From Phaeocystidibacter luteus (lineage in GTDB: Bacteria > Bacteroidota > Bacteroidia > Flavobacteriales > Schleiferiaceae): DNA of 64,000 bases. The position numbers and the translations under genes are program-made. The DNA is taken from positions 62,001-126,000 of the forward strand of contig NZ_WBVO01000010.1 in NCBI RefSeq assembly GCF_008933115.1. Reading direction: 5' to 3'. The notes below the pieces were generated by a model. It was not told the DNA's origin. It was given only the letters and a program-made list of their open reading frames with translations, and searched no databases. Positions 8,968 to 17,495 of this stretch are shown here, in pieces (within the stretch, counting starts at the first letter, position 1; every line of letters begins with the position of its first letter).

Positions 8968-9933
8968 ATGGCAAATTATAAGTTGCATATCGTTATATGG
9001 AGCAATATCTTCTTGTTCATGTTGCTTCTTTGCTCGTGTAGTAGTCATTATAATCATGATATTGAGAACTGGTCACTATCTTACTTTCGTGGACTCAATC
9101 CTTATGATATACATTCGCCAGGTCTATTGGTGATAAAGAATGATTCAATTAGATGGTATGGGCACATGTTTGATGTTCAATCAAACCTGTGTCTTGACAA
9201 TTTAATGGATCATAGATATTGTGGGCCGTATACACGAGAACATTTAGGTGCGGTCTATGATTACTGTCATAACACAATTCCACATGTAAAATTGAAAATG
9301 ACGGATACATGCAGATCCATTAGTGTCATTGTAAGTCCTCGAATTTTGCATTATCGGTTTCAATCGACTGACACCATCTATACTATTAAAACTGGAGAGG
9401 CCTTTGATTTATGTGGCCTGATTTTGCAGCACGGCCTAGCGCAAGGTAGAGAGGATGAAAATTTGATTTACTTCGGAAACAGAGAGATTTGGCACCGATT
9501 ATTTGCATTTCCAATTGCCGCTAAATCTGGAATACTCCCTCCAGTAACTAGGTCTATTGAGAGGTATTTTAGTAATTTTAATAATCCCCGCATAGATGAG
9601 ACCGGATATGCTAAAAGAGCGTATAGTGAGACCATTAGCTTCAGAGATGATGATACCTGGATGATGCTAGGTCAGTCTTCGAACTTAAAGTCAGAACTCG
9701 ATTCAATTATGACCACCTTTACTCAGGATGCTTATCAGGTCATTAAAGATCGTGATGATTTGGAGCAGATAATGATGGCATATTTTAAATTGATACTCTC
9801 TGGTGAGGAGTACTTAAAGATTAATAAGTTGGATGTAGATTCAGGACTTTTATTTATTTCATTATGTGAAGAAAATATGGTTCTCGAATATTGTGTTGAA
9901 CGTCCGTATATATTCAGAATACATGAGCAATAA
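8968..9933 (+). CDS. Orphan lipoprotein between repeat copies B and C
   Basis: 321-aa protein not recognised. The chosen start gives a hydrophobic leader ending in a lipobox (LLLCSC, Cys about residue 24); a GTG 27 bp upstream would add nine polar residues. The mature part has no membrane segment and is rich in aromatic residues and aspartate, with no clear domain. The gene is AT-richer than its surroundings and is flanked by repeats B and C, so it looks like cargo of the repeat system. Confidence 0.7.
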   Translation: MANYKLHIVIWSNIFLFMLLLCSCSSHYNHDIENWSLSYFRGLNPYDIHSPGLLVIKNDSIRWYGHMFDVQSNLCLDNLMDHRYCGPYTREHLGAVYDYCHNTIPHVKLKMTDTCRSISVIVSPRILHYRFQSTDTIYTIKTGEAFDLCGLILQHGLAQGREDENLIYFGNREIWHRLFAFPIAAKSGILPPVTRSIERYFSNFNNPRIDETGYAKRAYSETISFRDDDTWMMLGQSSNLKSELDSIMTTFTQDAYQVIKDRDDLEQIMMAYFKLILSGEEYLKINKLDVDSGLLFISLCEENMVLEYCVERPYIFRIHEQ

Positions 9934-10089
9934 GCAACCGGTATCACACATTATTGACATCAGTAAGCTTCCCGTTGAGACGAGTTGGTTATCAGTCAAT
10001 ATTTCATCGTTTTTTAACTCACTATACCTGGGGTATTTACGCAGATACAATGATAAAGGGTTGAATAAGGAGTATTTGGACTTTTCGGT

Positions 10090-10145
10090 CGGTGAGAGGG
10101 GGACTCGAACCCCCGGTACCTATCCAAAGGTAGCACACTATCGAT
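10090..10145 (-). pseudogene. tRNA-Ser-like 3' fragment, second copy
   Basis: Nearly identical to the fragment at 7345-7400: the same T-arm, acceptor strand and TCGAT start point. The variable arm differs (CTACC-tttg-GATAG against TTATC-attg-GATAG), so it is not a simple recent duplicate. Translations crossing it give a spurious tRNA-derived peptide and were not called as genes. Confidence 0.68.
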
Positions 10146-10222
10146 TTACGTTAACTCAATATTCATAGGACTTCGGAATCTCTGTCGATTCCGAGGTGCT
10201 ACTTCGCAATATTGCGAAGTAA
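10090..10222 (-). repeat. Modular tRNA-fragment repeat, copy C (truncated)
   Basis: Third module, with the tRNA-Ser-like fragment and both palindromes (one mismatch in the first stem). It stops matching the other copies right after the second palindrome, so the conserved tail of about 190 bp is missing. Confidence 0.78.
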
Positions 10223-10370
10223 AAAGTTGCGGTCGTTCATCATTGTTCTCACTTTTAGAGGACATTTTTATTCTCTTCAGAATCATAAAGCGATCTCTCC
10301 TTGGCCCTCTAGTAACTTTACACCTGCACTTCTGTGTGAGTCGTCAATTGACGGGGCTAAGGTATCCCTC

Positions 10371-10521
10371 TTACCAGCCTTTTAGATTTTTGAAGTAATT
10401 GCGCTTCATTTTGACTTCTGACCTAAAAAGCGCAACTCGCCTCATTGTTTAGTGATTTGATCATTAGCAGTTCTCGATAATCCCATACTAAGGAATCTAG
10501 CGCAGGCCGATTTGTCTTCAT
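10371..10521 (-). other. Two mini-ORFs with a duplicated start context; possible recombinase remnant
   Basis: On the minus strand a 32-codon ORF (start 10521, stop 10423) and a 12-codon ORF (start 10409, stop 10371) both begin in the same context, AGAAGTCAAAATGAAG. The first contains LVWDYRELLMIKSLNNE, which weakly resembles the N-terminal SAM-like core-binding part of tyrosine recombinases before it hits a stop. That frame is open upstream to 10674. Between repeats C and D (10223-10719) I see nothing else. Confidence 0.25.
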
Positions 10522-10719
10522 TTTGACTTCTCTTGGTGTGTTCTTTCTCATTTCAATTGAGTGCGCGGATGAGCTCTGCTCAGACGCTCCATCTTGCTTT
10601 AATCTTTTATTTAAATAGTTAGAATATACTGGTATGGTTGTCGTTTTTTCCGGAATCCCCTCTGAAACGCCCATGTTTTCGTTGACTATCTAAAAATGGA
10701 CTTCGGAAATTTTTTCCGT

Positions 10720-10744
10720 TGGAGATAGTCGGAGTCGAACCGAC
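10720..10744 (-). pseudogene. tRNA 3' fragment (T-arm and acceptor strand), second type, copy 2
   Basis: Same T-arm and acceptor strand as the fragment at 8600, with discriminator A at 10720. The bases before the T-arm (AAGGTC) look like a class I variable loop, so the source may be a class I tRNA. No 5' half is present. Confidence 0.6.
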
Positions 10745-11043
10745 GACCTTCAACCAACTATACATAGATACGCAATCTCCTGATGCCACGTAAGCACTGC
10801 ACTTCGGAATCTCTGTCGATTCCGAAGTCTTACTTCGCAATATTGCGAAGTAAGAAGTGGTCTCCATGCCCCATTTATTGGGATCTTATTATCTTCGAAC
10901 TAAGGTTACCTACTGAGAACTTCTGAGCGAGAAGCCCTCTGCACTGAGAAGTTTCTCCCGCAACCGCGGGATAACCCTTCTGAGAAACATAGCTCTGAAA
11001 AACTGATTTTCAGGACGATATAAGAGAGGTTCATTTCCCTCCC
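10720..11043 (-). repeat. Modular tRNA-fragment repeat, copy D
   Basis: Fourth module, full length, with the second tRNA type, both palindromes and the conserved tail ending at TTCATTTCCCTCC. It is the rightmost copy; unrelated GC-rich sequence follows and then a T9SS gene. Confidence 0.8.
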
Positions 11044-11240
11044 GTAGAAATGGCGGTGGAAAACCGAATCCAAGCGACCGAAGGGAGCTTGAGCAAAGGT
11101 TTGTGCATTAAAAAACTAGTCGCTGAGGAACGAAGCGGCCGTGGTTTTGAAGTTTTATAGGTTCCCCGCAAGCCGAGGAACGAGGCGCAGCGGAACGCCG
11201 ACCAATAGCCTAAACACACCTCCTTTTTCACTTTGGATGA
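11044..11240. other. Non-coding GC-rich stretch with short hairpins
   Basis: No gene seen. It contains short inverted words such as CGCT...AGCG and GCC...GGC around GAGGAACGA (near 11127 and 11174). The same word recurs inside hairpin loops near 52651 (reverse complement) and 58428. Confidence 0.4.
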
Positions 11241-11278
11241 GAAGGAATAAGTAGACTCTTTCCGATTCCAGCATTTCC

Positions 11279-11286
11279 TATCTTTA
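11279..11286 (+). promoter_or_regulatory. Putative -7 promoter element TATCTTTA
   Basis: Matches the Bacteroidota TAnnTTTG-type -7 element with A in the last position; it lies 5 bp before the start codon at 11291, implying a very short leader. Confidence 0.3.
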
Positions 11287-11290
11287 ATTC

Positions 11291-12799
11291 ATGAAATCTC
11301 TCACCTCTATCCTTTTCTTTCTGCATACTGCATTGTCATTCGCGCAAGTGCCTTATACAAACGTTGCAAACTACATCTGTCATAATTCCGACCCGTCCAT
11401 TGAAGTTGTCGGCAATCATTACTTCATCGCCAATATAAATAATAGCATCTCTGAAGAAATTTTTCAATTTGTCAAGTGTGACACACTTGGTAACATACTT
11501 GACACCCTAACTCTGAACTATAGCTCAACTGAGGATTTTGTAACGAATTGTAAAAAATGCCTGGAGTACCATGATGGAGCACTGTACCATGGGTTTATTA
11601 ACGATCTTGCTTTTGTGCCTTTCGATACTGGAGTTGTCGTATTCACTAAGATTAAGCCCGATCTTTCTGACACTATTAAAACTCTAGTATATAATTCCAA
11701 TAGAAGAAATCTCCTAGGTCTAACCGACATGGAGTTTGATTCAGATTCCACATTTGTCTCTTGTATGTTTCGTACGTTCATTGCCGGAACTGACTCTACA
11801 CTTCCAGGCTATTACAAAACTGAAAGTCTAATTACTAAATTGGATACTAATCTCAATGTGCTTTGGGAACTTAGCATTCCAGATCCGGATTCTAGTCGAG
11901 ATTATGGTCATTCCCCCTCCAAAATAATCATCAACAATGATGGCACTGCTTTTATTATTGGACCCGACCATGCATTTCACGTTTCTTCATATCGAGAATC
12001 ATTTGTTGCAAAAGTCAGACTAAGCGATGGCCATTTACTCTGGAGAAAAACCTTTACACATCCGCGAGGTTTCAGAGGCATGTATGCAGCGGATAATGGT
12101 GATGGCACCTTGAGATTCGTCAGGAGCACTTATCAAAGCACAGGTCAATTTCACACATTACTAAGTGTGGGTATTATAGATACTGCTGGAAACATCTTAA
12201 ATGAAAAGGAGTACGGTTGGAAGAACTCAATTATTGTTAGTGATGATCTAATCAAACTGGACGACGGGAATTTCTATTGTAGTGGCGAGTATCAAAGAAA
12301 TCGTGGTTTTGGCTTCAAATTCTCACCAAACTTAGATAGTCTTTGGATGGTTAATTACGATTATCCATTTAACGTAGGATTATCTGTTCCGGATGCATTT
12401 ATTCAAGACTCAAGCGGCATGATTGCACATACTGGATGGACCGTTTTAACCATTGACAGTGTAACGGATGTTTACAACTGGTTATTCAGAGTAGACACCC
12501 GAGGCTGCACCGTTTCAAATTGTGATATCAGTATCTACGAGCATACACAGTTAGATCCTCGATGGAGGGGATTTCCAATTCCATCTACAGGGCCGCTTAC
12601 TATTGATCATCCTGAATTGGCCCGTTTTGGAAGCGTAGCTATTCAGGTTTTTGATCTTGCCGGGCGAAAGGTCTATGCACAAATACACGACTGCAATCAA
12701 GCCATATCCATAAACATTGAAGCACCTGGACAGTACCAAGTGCTTATTGGAGACGAAAACCTCAATGCATTAGGCCTTTTAAAGGTTGTGATTCAGTAG
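11291..12799 (+). CDS. Secreted protein with T9SS type A sorting domain
   Basis: 502-aa secreted protein. The signal peptide ends near residue 19 (LSFAQ). The middle has repeated beta-strand segments with motifs such as VKCDTLGNILDT and LDTNLNVLWE, like the PQQ/propeller-type repeats in many Bacteroidota secreted proteins. The last 80 residues form a T9SS type A sorting domain (VAIQVFDLAGRKVY ... APGQYQVLI ... LLKVVIQ). It is therefore probably exported through the type IX system and surface attached or released. Its specific function is unknown. Confidence 0.8.
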   Translation: MKSLTSILFFLHTALSFAQVPYTNVANYICHNSDPSIEVVGNHYFIANINNSISEEIFQFVKCDTLGNILDTLTLNYSSTEDFVTNCKKCLEYHDGALYHGFINDLAFVPFDTGVVVFTKIKPDLSDTIKTLVYNSNRRNLLGLTDMEFDSDSTFVSCMFRTFIAGTDSTLPGYYKTESLITKLDTNLNVLWELSIPDPDSSRDYGHSPSKIIINNDGTAFIIGPDHAFHVSSYRESFVAKVRLSDGHLLWRKTFTHPRGFRGMYAADNGDGTLRFVRSTYQSTGQFHTLLSVGIIDTAGNILNEKEYGWKNSIIVSDDLIKLDDGNFYCSGEYQRNRGFGFKFSPNLDSLWMVNYDYPFNVGLSVPDAFIQDSSGMIAHTGWTVLTIDSVTDVYNWLFRVDTRGCTVSNCDISIYEHTQLDPRWRGFPIPSTGPLTIDHPELARFGSVAIQVFDLAGRKVYAQIHDCNQAISINIEAPGQYQVLIGDENLNALGLLKVVIQ

Positions 12800-12832
12800 T
12801 CATTTCATATTCTTCTCCAAGGATGAATTGAA

Positions 12833-13747
12833 TTAAAGCAAGATTGAATAGTTCACAAAGAATCCCAAGGAGTTCAATGGCCTTGGTCCAAGGTAAAAAC
12901 CATACTGCCCTCTAACCGGTGAGTACTCATCTGTGAATGACTCATCCGCATTCGAATAGGTAGTCTTTTGAGTATTGAAACTCTGGAAGTACACACTAAC
13001 ACCTAAACCAATCGAGGAACCATTCTTCAAATACCTAGCAAGGGAAATTTTATTATCAAATCCCACAGAAAGCTTGCTAATGGCTCGTTCATTTGGGTAT
13101 CGTGTGGCAGACAGTGAAGTTGTAGCAAGAAGTTCATTACCTTCTTGAGGCACCCAAGAGTGGACTTCTTTATTCATAACTCCCATACCTACATGAACAT
13201 CCGAAGAAAAGCGCAATGCATATTTCTCTCTACTTCCTAGAGGTAATTCAGCACCTAGGCCAACATAAAGAGAAGTGAACCACAAATCATAGGAATACAC
13301 CTCAGTTTCCCTAGTTGATGCATTAACATGAATGCCTCCATTAACTGGACTAATCCATTCTCTTCTATAAAAGTAGCCAGGATAATATGGGGTCGCTTGA
13401 TTATTCCAACTAATCAATTGACGTAAGCCAAATCTCAAATAAACGTGCTCAACTATCCTATGACTATATGTAATGTTCAACACAGGCCCATCTCCATAGC
13501 CTCCCGTTTCCTGGTCATACTCATTGAAAAAGTATATATAATTTCCAGGTACTGGCTGAGTCGATCGACTAGGAGTCTCTGTAACCACAAATGAATTCTC
13601 TCCATAGGTTCCTGGTAGCCTCATAGAATAATTAAGCTCTATGGTCAATGAGTGTGAGCCTCCTTGCCCGTAGAGACCTAGACTAGTTAATAGCAAGAAT
13701 ACCCCTACTAGTCCTTTCACGCTGAATAGTCTACCAATTTCATTCAT
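12833..13747 (-). CDS. Predicted outer-membrane beta-barrel protein
   Basis: 304-aa protein with an N-terminal signal peptide (hydrophobic 11-25, ending LGLYGQ) and alternating polar/aromatic strands throughout, such as HVYLRFGLRQLISW and IGLGVSVYFQSF. It ends on a hydrophobic strand (FFVNYSILL), as outer-membrane proteins do. It is convergent with the T9SS gene, 33 bp away, with no obvious terminator between. No specific family recognised. Confidence 0.65.
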   Translation of the reverse strand: MNEIGRLFSVKGLVGVFLLLTSLGLYGQGGSHSLTIELNYSMRLPGTYGENSFVVTETPSRSTQPVPGNYIYFFNEYDQETGGYGDGPVLNITYSHRIVEHVYLRFGLRQLISWNNQATPYYPGYFYRREWISPVNGGIHVNASTRETEVYSYDLWFTSLYVGLGAELPLGSREKYALRFSSDVHVGMGVMNKEVHSWVPQEGNELLATTSLSATRYPNERAISKLSVGFDNKISLARYLKNGSSIGLGVSVYFQSFNTQKTTYSNADESFTDEYSPVRGQYGFYLGPRPLNSLGFFVNYSILL

Positions 13748-13968
13748 AAGTTTCTGATCTGAGGTTTTATAGTTGGGTTTTGAGTCGATTTAATCTTTCT
13801 GCTTTAAAGGCAACTCAGTTTTAAAGTCCGACTCTAAAGCTAGAACTATCACGAACAAAATACCAAGTTGTGTCAGAATTGTGCTGACGGGTTACAATCT
13901 TGAGCGGAGTGCTTGATTTTTCGACTGACCAGTCGTGGACTAACGCTATGAAAGGTTATTAAAAAAAC

Positions 13969-14033
13969 GCCACCCAACAACACCTATACGCAACGCCCTT
14001 CGGGACACTGCGCATAACCAAACTGTTATGTGC
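13969..14033 (+). repeat. attC-like recombination site
   Basis: Imperfect inverted arrangement resembling an integron attC site. The outer pair is GCCACCCAAC (13969) and GTTATGTGC (14025), similar when reverse-complemented. The inner pair is TATACGCA (13985) and TGCGCATA (14009), 7 of 8 complementary, around a CCC/GGG hairpin. A cassette-like start (CTATTTGAGAAAATG) follows directly. No integrase is in the window, and the consensus core is imperfect. Confidence 0.4.
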
Positions 14034-14044
14034 TATTTGAGAAA

Positions 14045-14653
14045 ATGAGATTAGCTATATTGACCACCATCCCATTGCAGGCATGTATAAATAATCAAGG
14101 CAATCGAAAAAATAACATTACTGGCATGTCAGAGTTGCCCACATTTAAATACAATCCCAATGCAGAAAGACTTGGGATAATTTCAAAAGAAAATACAACT
14201 TGCCCAGTGTGCGGACAAGACCGAGACTACCTTTATCAAGGGCCATTCTATTGTATTGACGATGTTGAAGGTATTTGCCCATGGTGCATCGAAGACGGTT
14301 CAGCAGCCAAAAAATATGACGGCGAATTTCAAGACGCGGCCTCTTGCGACACAGTAGACAACGAAGAATATCTGGTAGAATTGACAACAAGGACGCCCGG
14401 ATACTCAGGATGGCAGCAGGAAAGATGGTTGAGTCATTGCGGTGACTTTTGCGCACTAAAAGAATATGTTGGCTGGACTGAAATAAAGGATCTACTAGAA
14501 GAGCTTGCTGAAGACCTCAACGAAATCAAAGCAGGCTACAAATTGACACAAGAAGAACTAGAAAGGTATTTTGTCCATAATGGTCGTATTCAAGGTTATT
14601 TGTTTCAATGTTTACATTGCGAAAAGCACCGGCTGACCGTCGATATGAACTAA
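14045..14653 (+). CDS. CbrC family (UPF0167) protein
   Basis: Resembles the CbrC/UPF0167 family, known in E. coli for effects on colicin tolerance. Family features are the N-terminal LPTFKYNPNAERLG, the CPVCG and CPWCIEDGSAA motifs, a TPGYSGWQQERWLSHC block and AGYKLTQEE. The start is uncertain: ATG at 14045 follows the attC-like site but adds about 27 residues; ATG at 14126 (MSELPTFKY) fits the family length better. It is probably a gene cassette and stands apart from its neighbours. Confidence 0.75.
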   Translation: MRLAILTTIPLQACINNQGNRKNNITGMSELPTFKYNPNAERLGIISKENTTCPVCGQDRDYLYQGPFYCIDDVEGICPWCIEDGSAAKKYDGEFQDAASCDTVDNEEYLVELTTRTPGYSGWQQERWLSHCGDFCALKEYVGWTEIKDLLEELAEDLNEIKAGYKLTQEELERYFVHNGRIQGYLFQCLHCEKHRLTVDMN

Positions 14654-15006
14654 CCTTCGGAACGGTGCGCAACAACTTATCTAGCTTATTTCGGGTGAAC
14701 CGCTGCAAGCACGGCTTGAATTACGCAGCTTTCTTTCATCTCCCTATCTCTCTTACTTCCTTGCATGAATTCTACGCTCAAAAGGAAACGTATAGTCAAA
14801 TTGAGCTCTCCGCAAAAAAAGGTTTTTGGGGATTTGATGTATTGCTAGATCGGAGACAAAAATGAGCAGTCCGCAATCGATACGTCTTCATCGTTTTCGT
14901 AGCTTTATCTCACCGCTCTATCTCTCAATCCTCTTCATAACAAGGACACTTCCGAGGTAAAGCCTAACAAACTTGATTAAATCATCGAGTTAACTACTAT
15001 TGAAAA
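14654..15006. other. Intergenic stretch without recognised gene
   Basis: About 350 bp with no supported gene; short open frames look spurious. At its right end GCCTAAC...AACTTGAT...ATCGAGTT lies just before an ACTATTGAAAAATG start. This is close to the context before the CbrC gene and may be a decayed cassette boundary. Confidence 0.35.
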
Positions 15007-15465
15007 ATGAAAAGGATAATCGCCCTAATAATCCTGTCAATGTCGGCTTTTCCAATAAAGGCTCAGACGGACACTGTTGAAATTGTGTTTAACGGATTCT
15101 ATGAAGTGCGCGAAGGCTTAAATGGCGACAAGTACTATTCATTGCTTTTTGACTCAACATATTACGAAAGTGAAAATCTACAATTCATAAGGACTCTTTT
15201 ATTAGGCAATAAAGATGAGTTAGCAGATTCTCTTGTTAAAGGCCGAACGTATATAGTAGTAATTCAACAAAAACAACAACACCGTTTTGGTTGCTCGGAC
15301 AACTTGATTATTATTCGTTCAGGCCGTATCTCGACAGACCAAGGAACTTTATTTGGCTCCGATTTTCTGGAAAAACAAAAAGTGATTGCGAAAGAAAGTT
15401 CATGTGAATACAAAGCAATTGAAGATTACTACATACTTGAAATAACATATAAACCCGGTGGCTAA
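15007..15465 (+). CDS. Small secreted hypothetical protein
   Basis: 152-aa protein with a signal peptide ending at PIKAQ (about residue 20). The mature part is beta-strand rich with two cysteines (GCSDN, SSCEYK). No family recognised. The start context ACTATTGAAAAATG matches that of the cassette-like gene upstream. Confidence 0.6.
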   Translation: MKRIIALIILSMSAFPIKAQTDTVEIVFNGFYEVREGLNGDKYYSLLFDSTYYESENLQFIRTLLLGNKDELADSLVKGRTYIVVIQQKQQHRFGCSDNLIIIRSGRISTDQGTLFGSDFLEKQKVIAKESSCEYKAIEDYYILEITYKPGG

Positions 15466-15540
15466 CTAAGTGAGCTGCTCTTTGCCCAAACCAATCAAAC
15501 CGTTTCTGGGCTTCTATGTCGAAATGTAATCGAGTAAAAA

Positions 15541-15794
15541 ATAGCAGAGGAATTGAAAGGTGAAAAAGACCTAACCTGCGTTCACGGACCTAAACTTTAT
15601 GATTGTCTGATTGAGCCAATAAAAGAGACTTACACAAGCTCTGTTGATAGTTCGAATTCTGGACCGTCTTCAAAGAAATGCCAAACAGGAGTGATTATAG
15701 GATAATCTTCGAAGAGACCGAAGGCTCCTTTGGACAGGGAATGGTGGGCGACAACGGTGACCTGTTTGACAGAAAATTTCAACAAATTGCCTAA
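15541..15794 (+). pseudogene. Frameshifted gene remnant
   Basis: Two open segments in different frames join into one protein-like sequence. 15541-15705 encodes ELKGEKDLTCVHGPKLYDCL and continues to KKCQTG before a stop. From 15693 another frame reads YRIIFEETEGSFGQGMVGDN to a stop at 15794. There is no start codon in front. The parent family was not recognised. It is best read as a 5'-truncated, frameshifted gene. Confidence 0.35.
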
Positions 15795-15802
15795 TTCAAA
15801 GT

Positions 15803-16528
15803 ATGAGAATTCCAGATGACATACTAGATCCTTTGAATTGTGCCTTGAATGAATCGAGACTAACGCAGTTCTCTCTTGACCGAGAATTGAAAAAAGTTAC
15901 GATAGTCTTGGAAACTGTAGCAATGAACCAAGATGGAACAATCCCGGATGACTCAAGAGTGGTTATAACTTTCCATAATGTGTGTCGGTTAGCGGGTAAA
16001 CTGAAACATGGAATTTGGAATGATGAATCTGCCAGAATTGAAACCTTACAACCAGAAGAATTAACCGAAAGACTACGGAACTTCAATGGTCATACGATGT
16101 ATGGCTGGGATTTCATTAATGTAGAGAACTCGGATAAAGAATTTCAGAAATGGGAAGCCGATGCAAGCTTCGATTTAGAATTATCCGATTGCAAAAAAGA
16201 TGTGAATACAATTGACATCTTTTCAGAACACTACAGCCAGAAATCAAAAACTCTTGACTTAAGAGTTTGGTTTGAAGAACTTGATTTTCGGTCGATTACC
16301 GGTCTACCTATGACTACTAAGGAATTTATTGACCGAGGGATTCGAGGTTGGAATGCTGTGTACAACGGTCACAAAGGAATGACGAAGGTTTCCGGAATAG
16401 TAGCTGCAGGTTCAGACGAAAAAGAAAACAACAATACCCAACAAAAAGGGGCTAATCAAGCTAGACATTTGCATAAAACGCAAGGTAATCTATTATTAAA
16501 ATTTTGGTCACGGCTCACTAAGAAGTAA
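15803..16528 (+). CDS. Hypothetical protein
   Basis: 241-aa soluble protein not recognised. It is acidic in the first 200 residues and ends in a polar, Gln/Asn/Lys-rich tail (from about 208). No signal peptide or membrane segment. Its place in a row of small orphan genes after an attC-like site resembles immunity-type or cassette genes, but no function can be assigned. Confidence 0.5.
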   Translation: MRIPDDILDPLNCALNESRLTQFSLDRELKKVTIVLETVAMNQDGTIPDDSRVVITFHNVCRLAGKLKHGIWNDESARIETLQPEELTERLRNFNGHTMYGWDFINVENSDKEFQKWEADASFDLELSDCKKDVNTIDIFSEHYSQKSKTLDLRVWFEELDFRSITGLPMTTKEFIDRGIRGWNAVYNGHKGMTKVSGIVAAGSDEKENNNTQQKGANQARHLHKTQGNLLLKFWSRLTKK

Positions 16529-16575
16529 GTAAAATGCTCCGCTTAACTCAACCCCAACTCGCAGCACATTGAAAA

Positions 16576-16938
16576 ATGAACAAACAACTCACCCTAACCA
16601 CCACCCTATCAACCATCGGCTGGTTACTCCTCAGACTGACTATTCTGAATGTCGTCATCCTGATCGTCGCATTCGCTCTAGCGGCTGCACGTAACCTTTT
16701 TGAACCGACAGACCAGTTTGTGATGACGTTCCCCTTTCGACTTTACGTGGCGACTCTCTTCCTGACAAACTTGGTTTATATCATCGGAAACACCTTCGAG
16801 TCCATTTATCTCCGACTTTGGGATAAAGCGATTAATGTCAGAGATTTTGAGAAGAAGTTTTTCAAAGCGGGATTGGCAATGACGTTGATTGTCAATGCCA
16901 CAGGGGTGGTTATGTACGTAATAGATTACCTCGAGTGA
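16576..16938 (+). CDS. Small membrane protein
   Basis: 120-aa protein with three hydrophobic segments (about 10-40, 54-70 and 96-116) and a charged loop between the last two. No family recognised. The start follows GCACATTGAAAAATG, a context like that of the other cassette-like genes here. The next gene starts 11 bp downstream. Confidence 0.55.
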   Translation: MNKQLTLTTTLSTIGWLLLRLTILNVVILIVAFALAAARNLFEPTDQFVMTFPFRLYVATLFLTNLVYIIGNTFESIYLRLWDKAINVRDFEKKFFKAGLAMTLIVNATGVVMYVIDYLE

Positions 16939-16948
16939 TTCGAATAAA

Positions 16949-17491
16949 ATGAAAGACGGATACCAATTCATAACACAGCCCGATGGAACCTCAAGAGAGA
17001 TCGACTGGGAAGAGTTAAACCAACTCAAAAAAGATATCCTTTGGTTATACGACGAGAATTTCGGCGAGAAATACGGTGTCTTTGTTCCAGAATACTCCTT
17101 TAGAAGTAATTATTGGGAATATTTGACCCTGAATGGAGACAAGTGGTTTCAAGAAGACGAAAAGGCATTCTACCGTACAGGCTGCTTGATAATTCTGCTC
17201 TACTTCTGCATTGAGTACATCGATATAGAAGCTGGAAACCAACGTGTTTTTGAAAGAAGCACACTCCCAGAAATCATTAGCTATGTAAACGGTTTTCAGC
17301 CAAATACCGAAATTGAAAAATCGATTAAAGAAAAGGTTCTTCTTGGTCTAGAAATATCGCTATCGATGACGCCAGAAAATTTAAGAGATTCTGATTTTGA
17401 GCATGAAAGGACTGCCGAGTTTTATAATGGATCACACGAATTAACTGATAGGGTTATCAGAAAGTATTACGAAGAGATCTTAAGAAAGTAG
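16949..17491 (+). CDS. Hypothetical protein
   Basis: 180-aa soluble protein, no signal peptide. It has a hydrophobic stretch with a cysteine pair near 78-87 (TGCLIILLYFC) and an acidic C-terminus. Not recognised. It is 11 bp after the membrane protein and 5 bp before the next gene, so the three probably form one transcript. Confidence 0.5.
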   Translation: MKDGYQFITQPDGTSREIDWEELNQLKKDILWLYDENFGEKYGVFVPEYSFRSNYWEYLTLNGDKWFQEDEKAFYRTGCLIILLYFCIEYIDIEAGNQRVFERSTLPEIISYVNGFQPNTEIEKSIKEKVLLGLEISLSMTPENLRDSDFEHERTAEFYNGSHELTDRVIRKYYEEILRK

Positions 17492-17495
17492 ACGC

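Noticed and set aside
9866-10168. 100-aa plus-strand ORF crossing the tRNA fragment
   Set aside because: It overlaps the end of the lipoprotein gene and its end is a translation of tRNA sequence (typical RGTRTPG).
14608-14865. 85-aa ORF after the CbrC-family gene
   Set aside because: It overlaps the gene end, and has no recognisable pattern.
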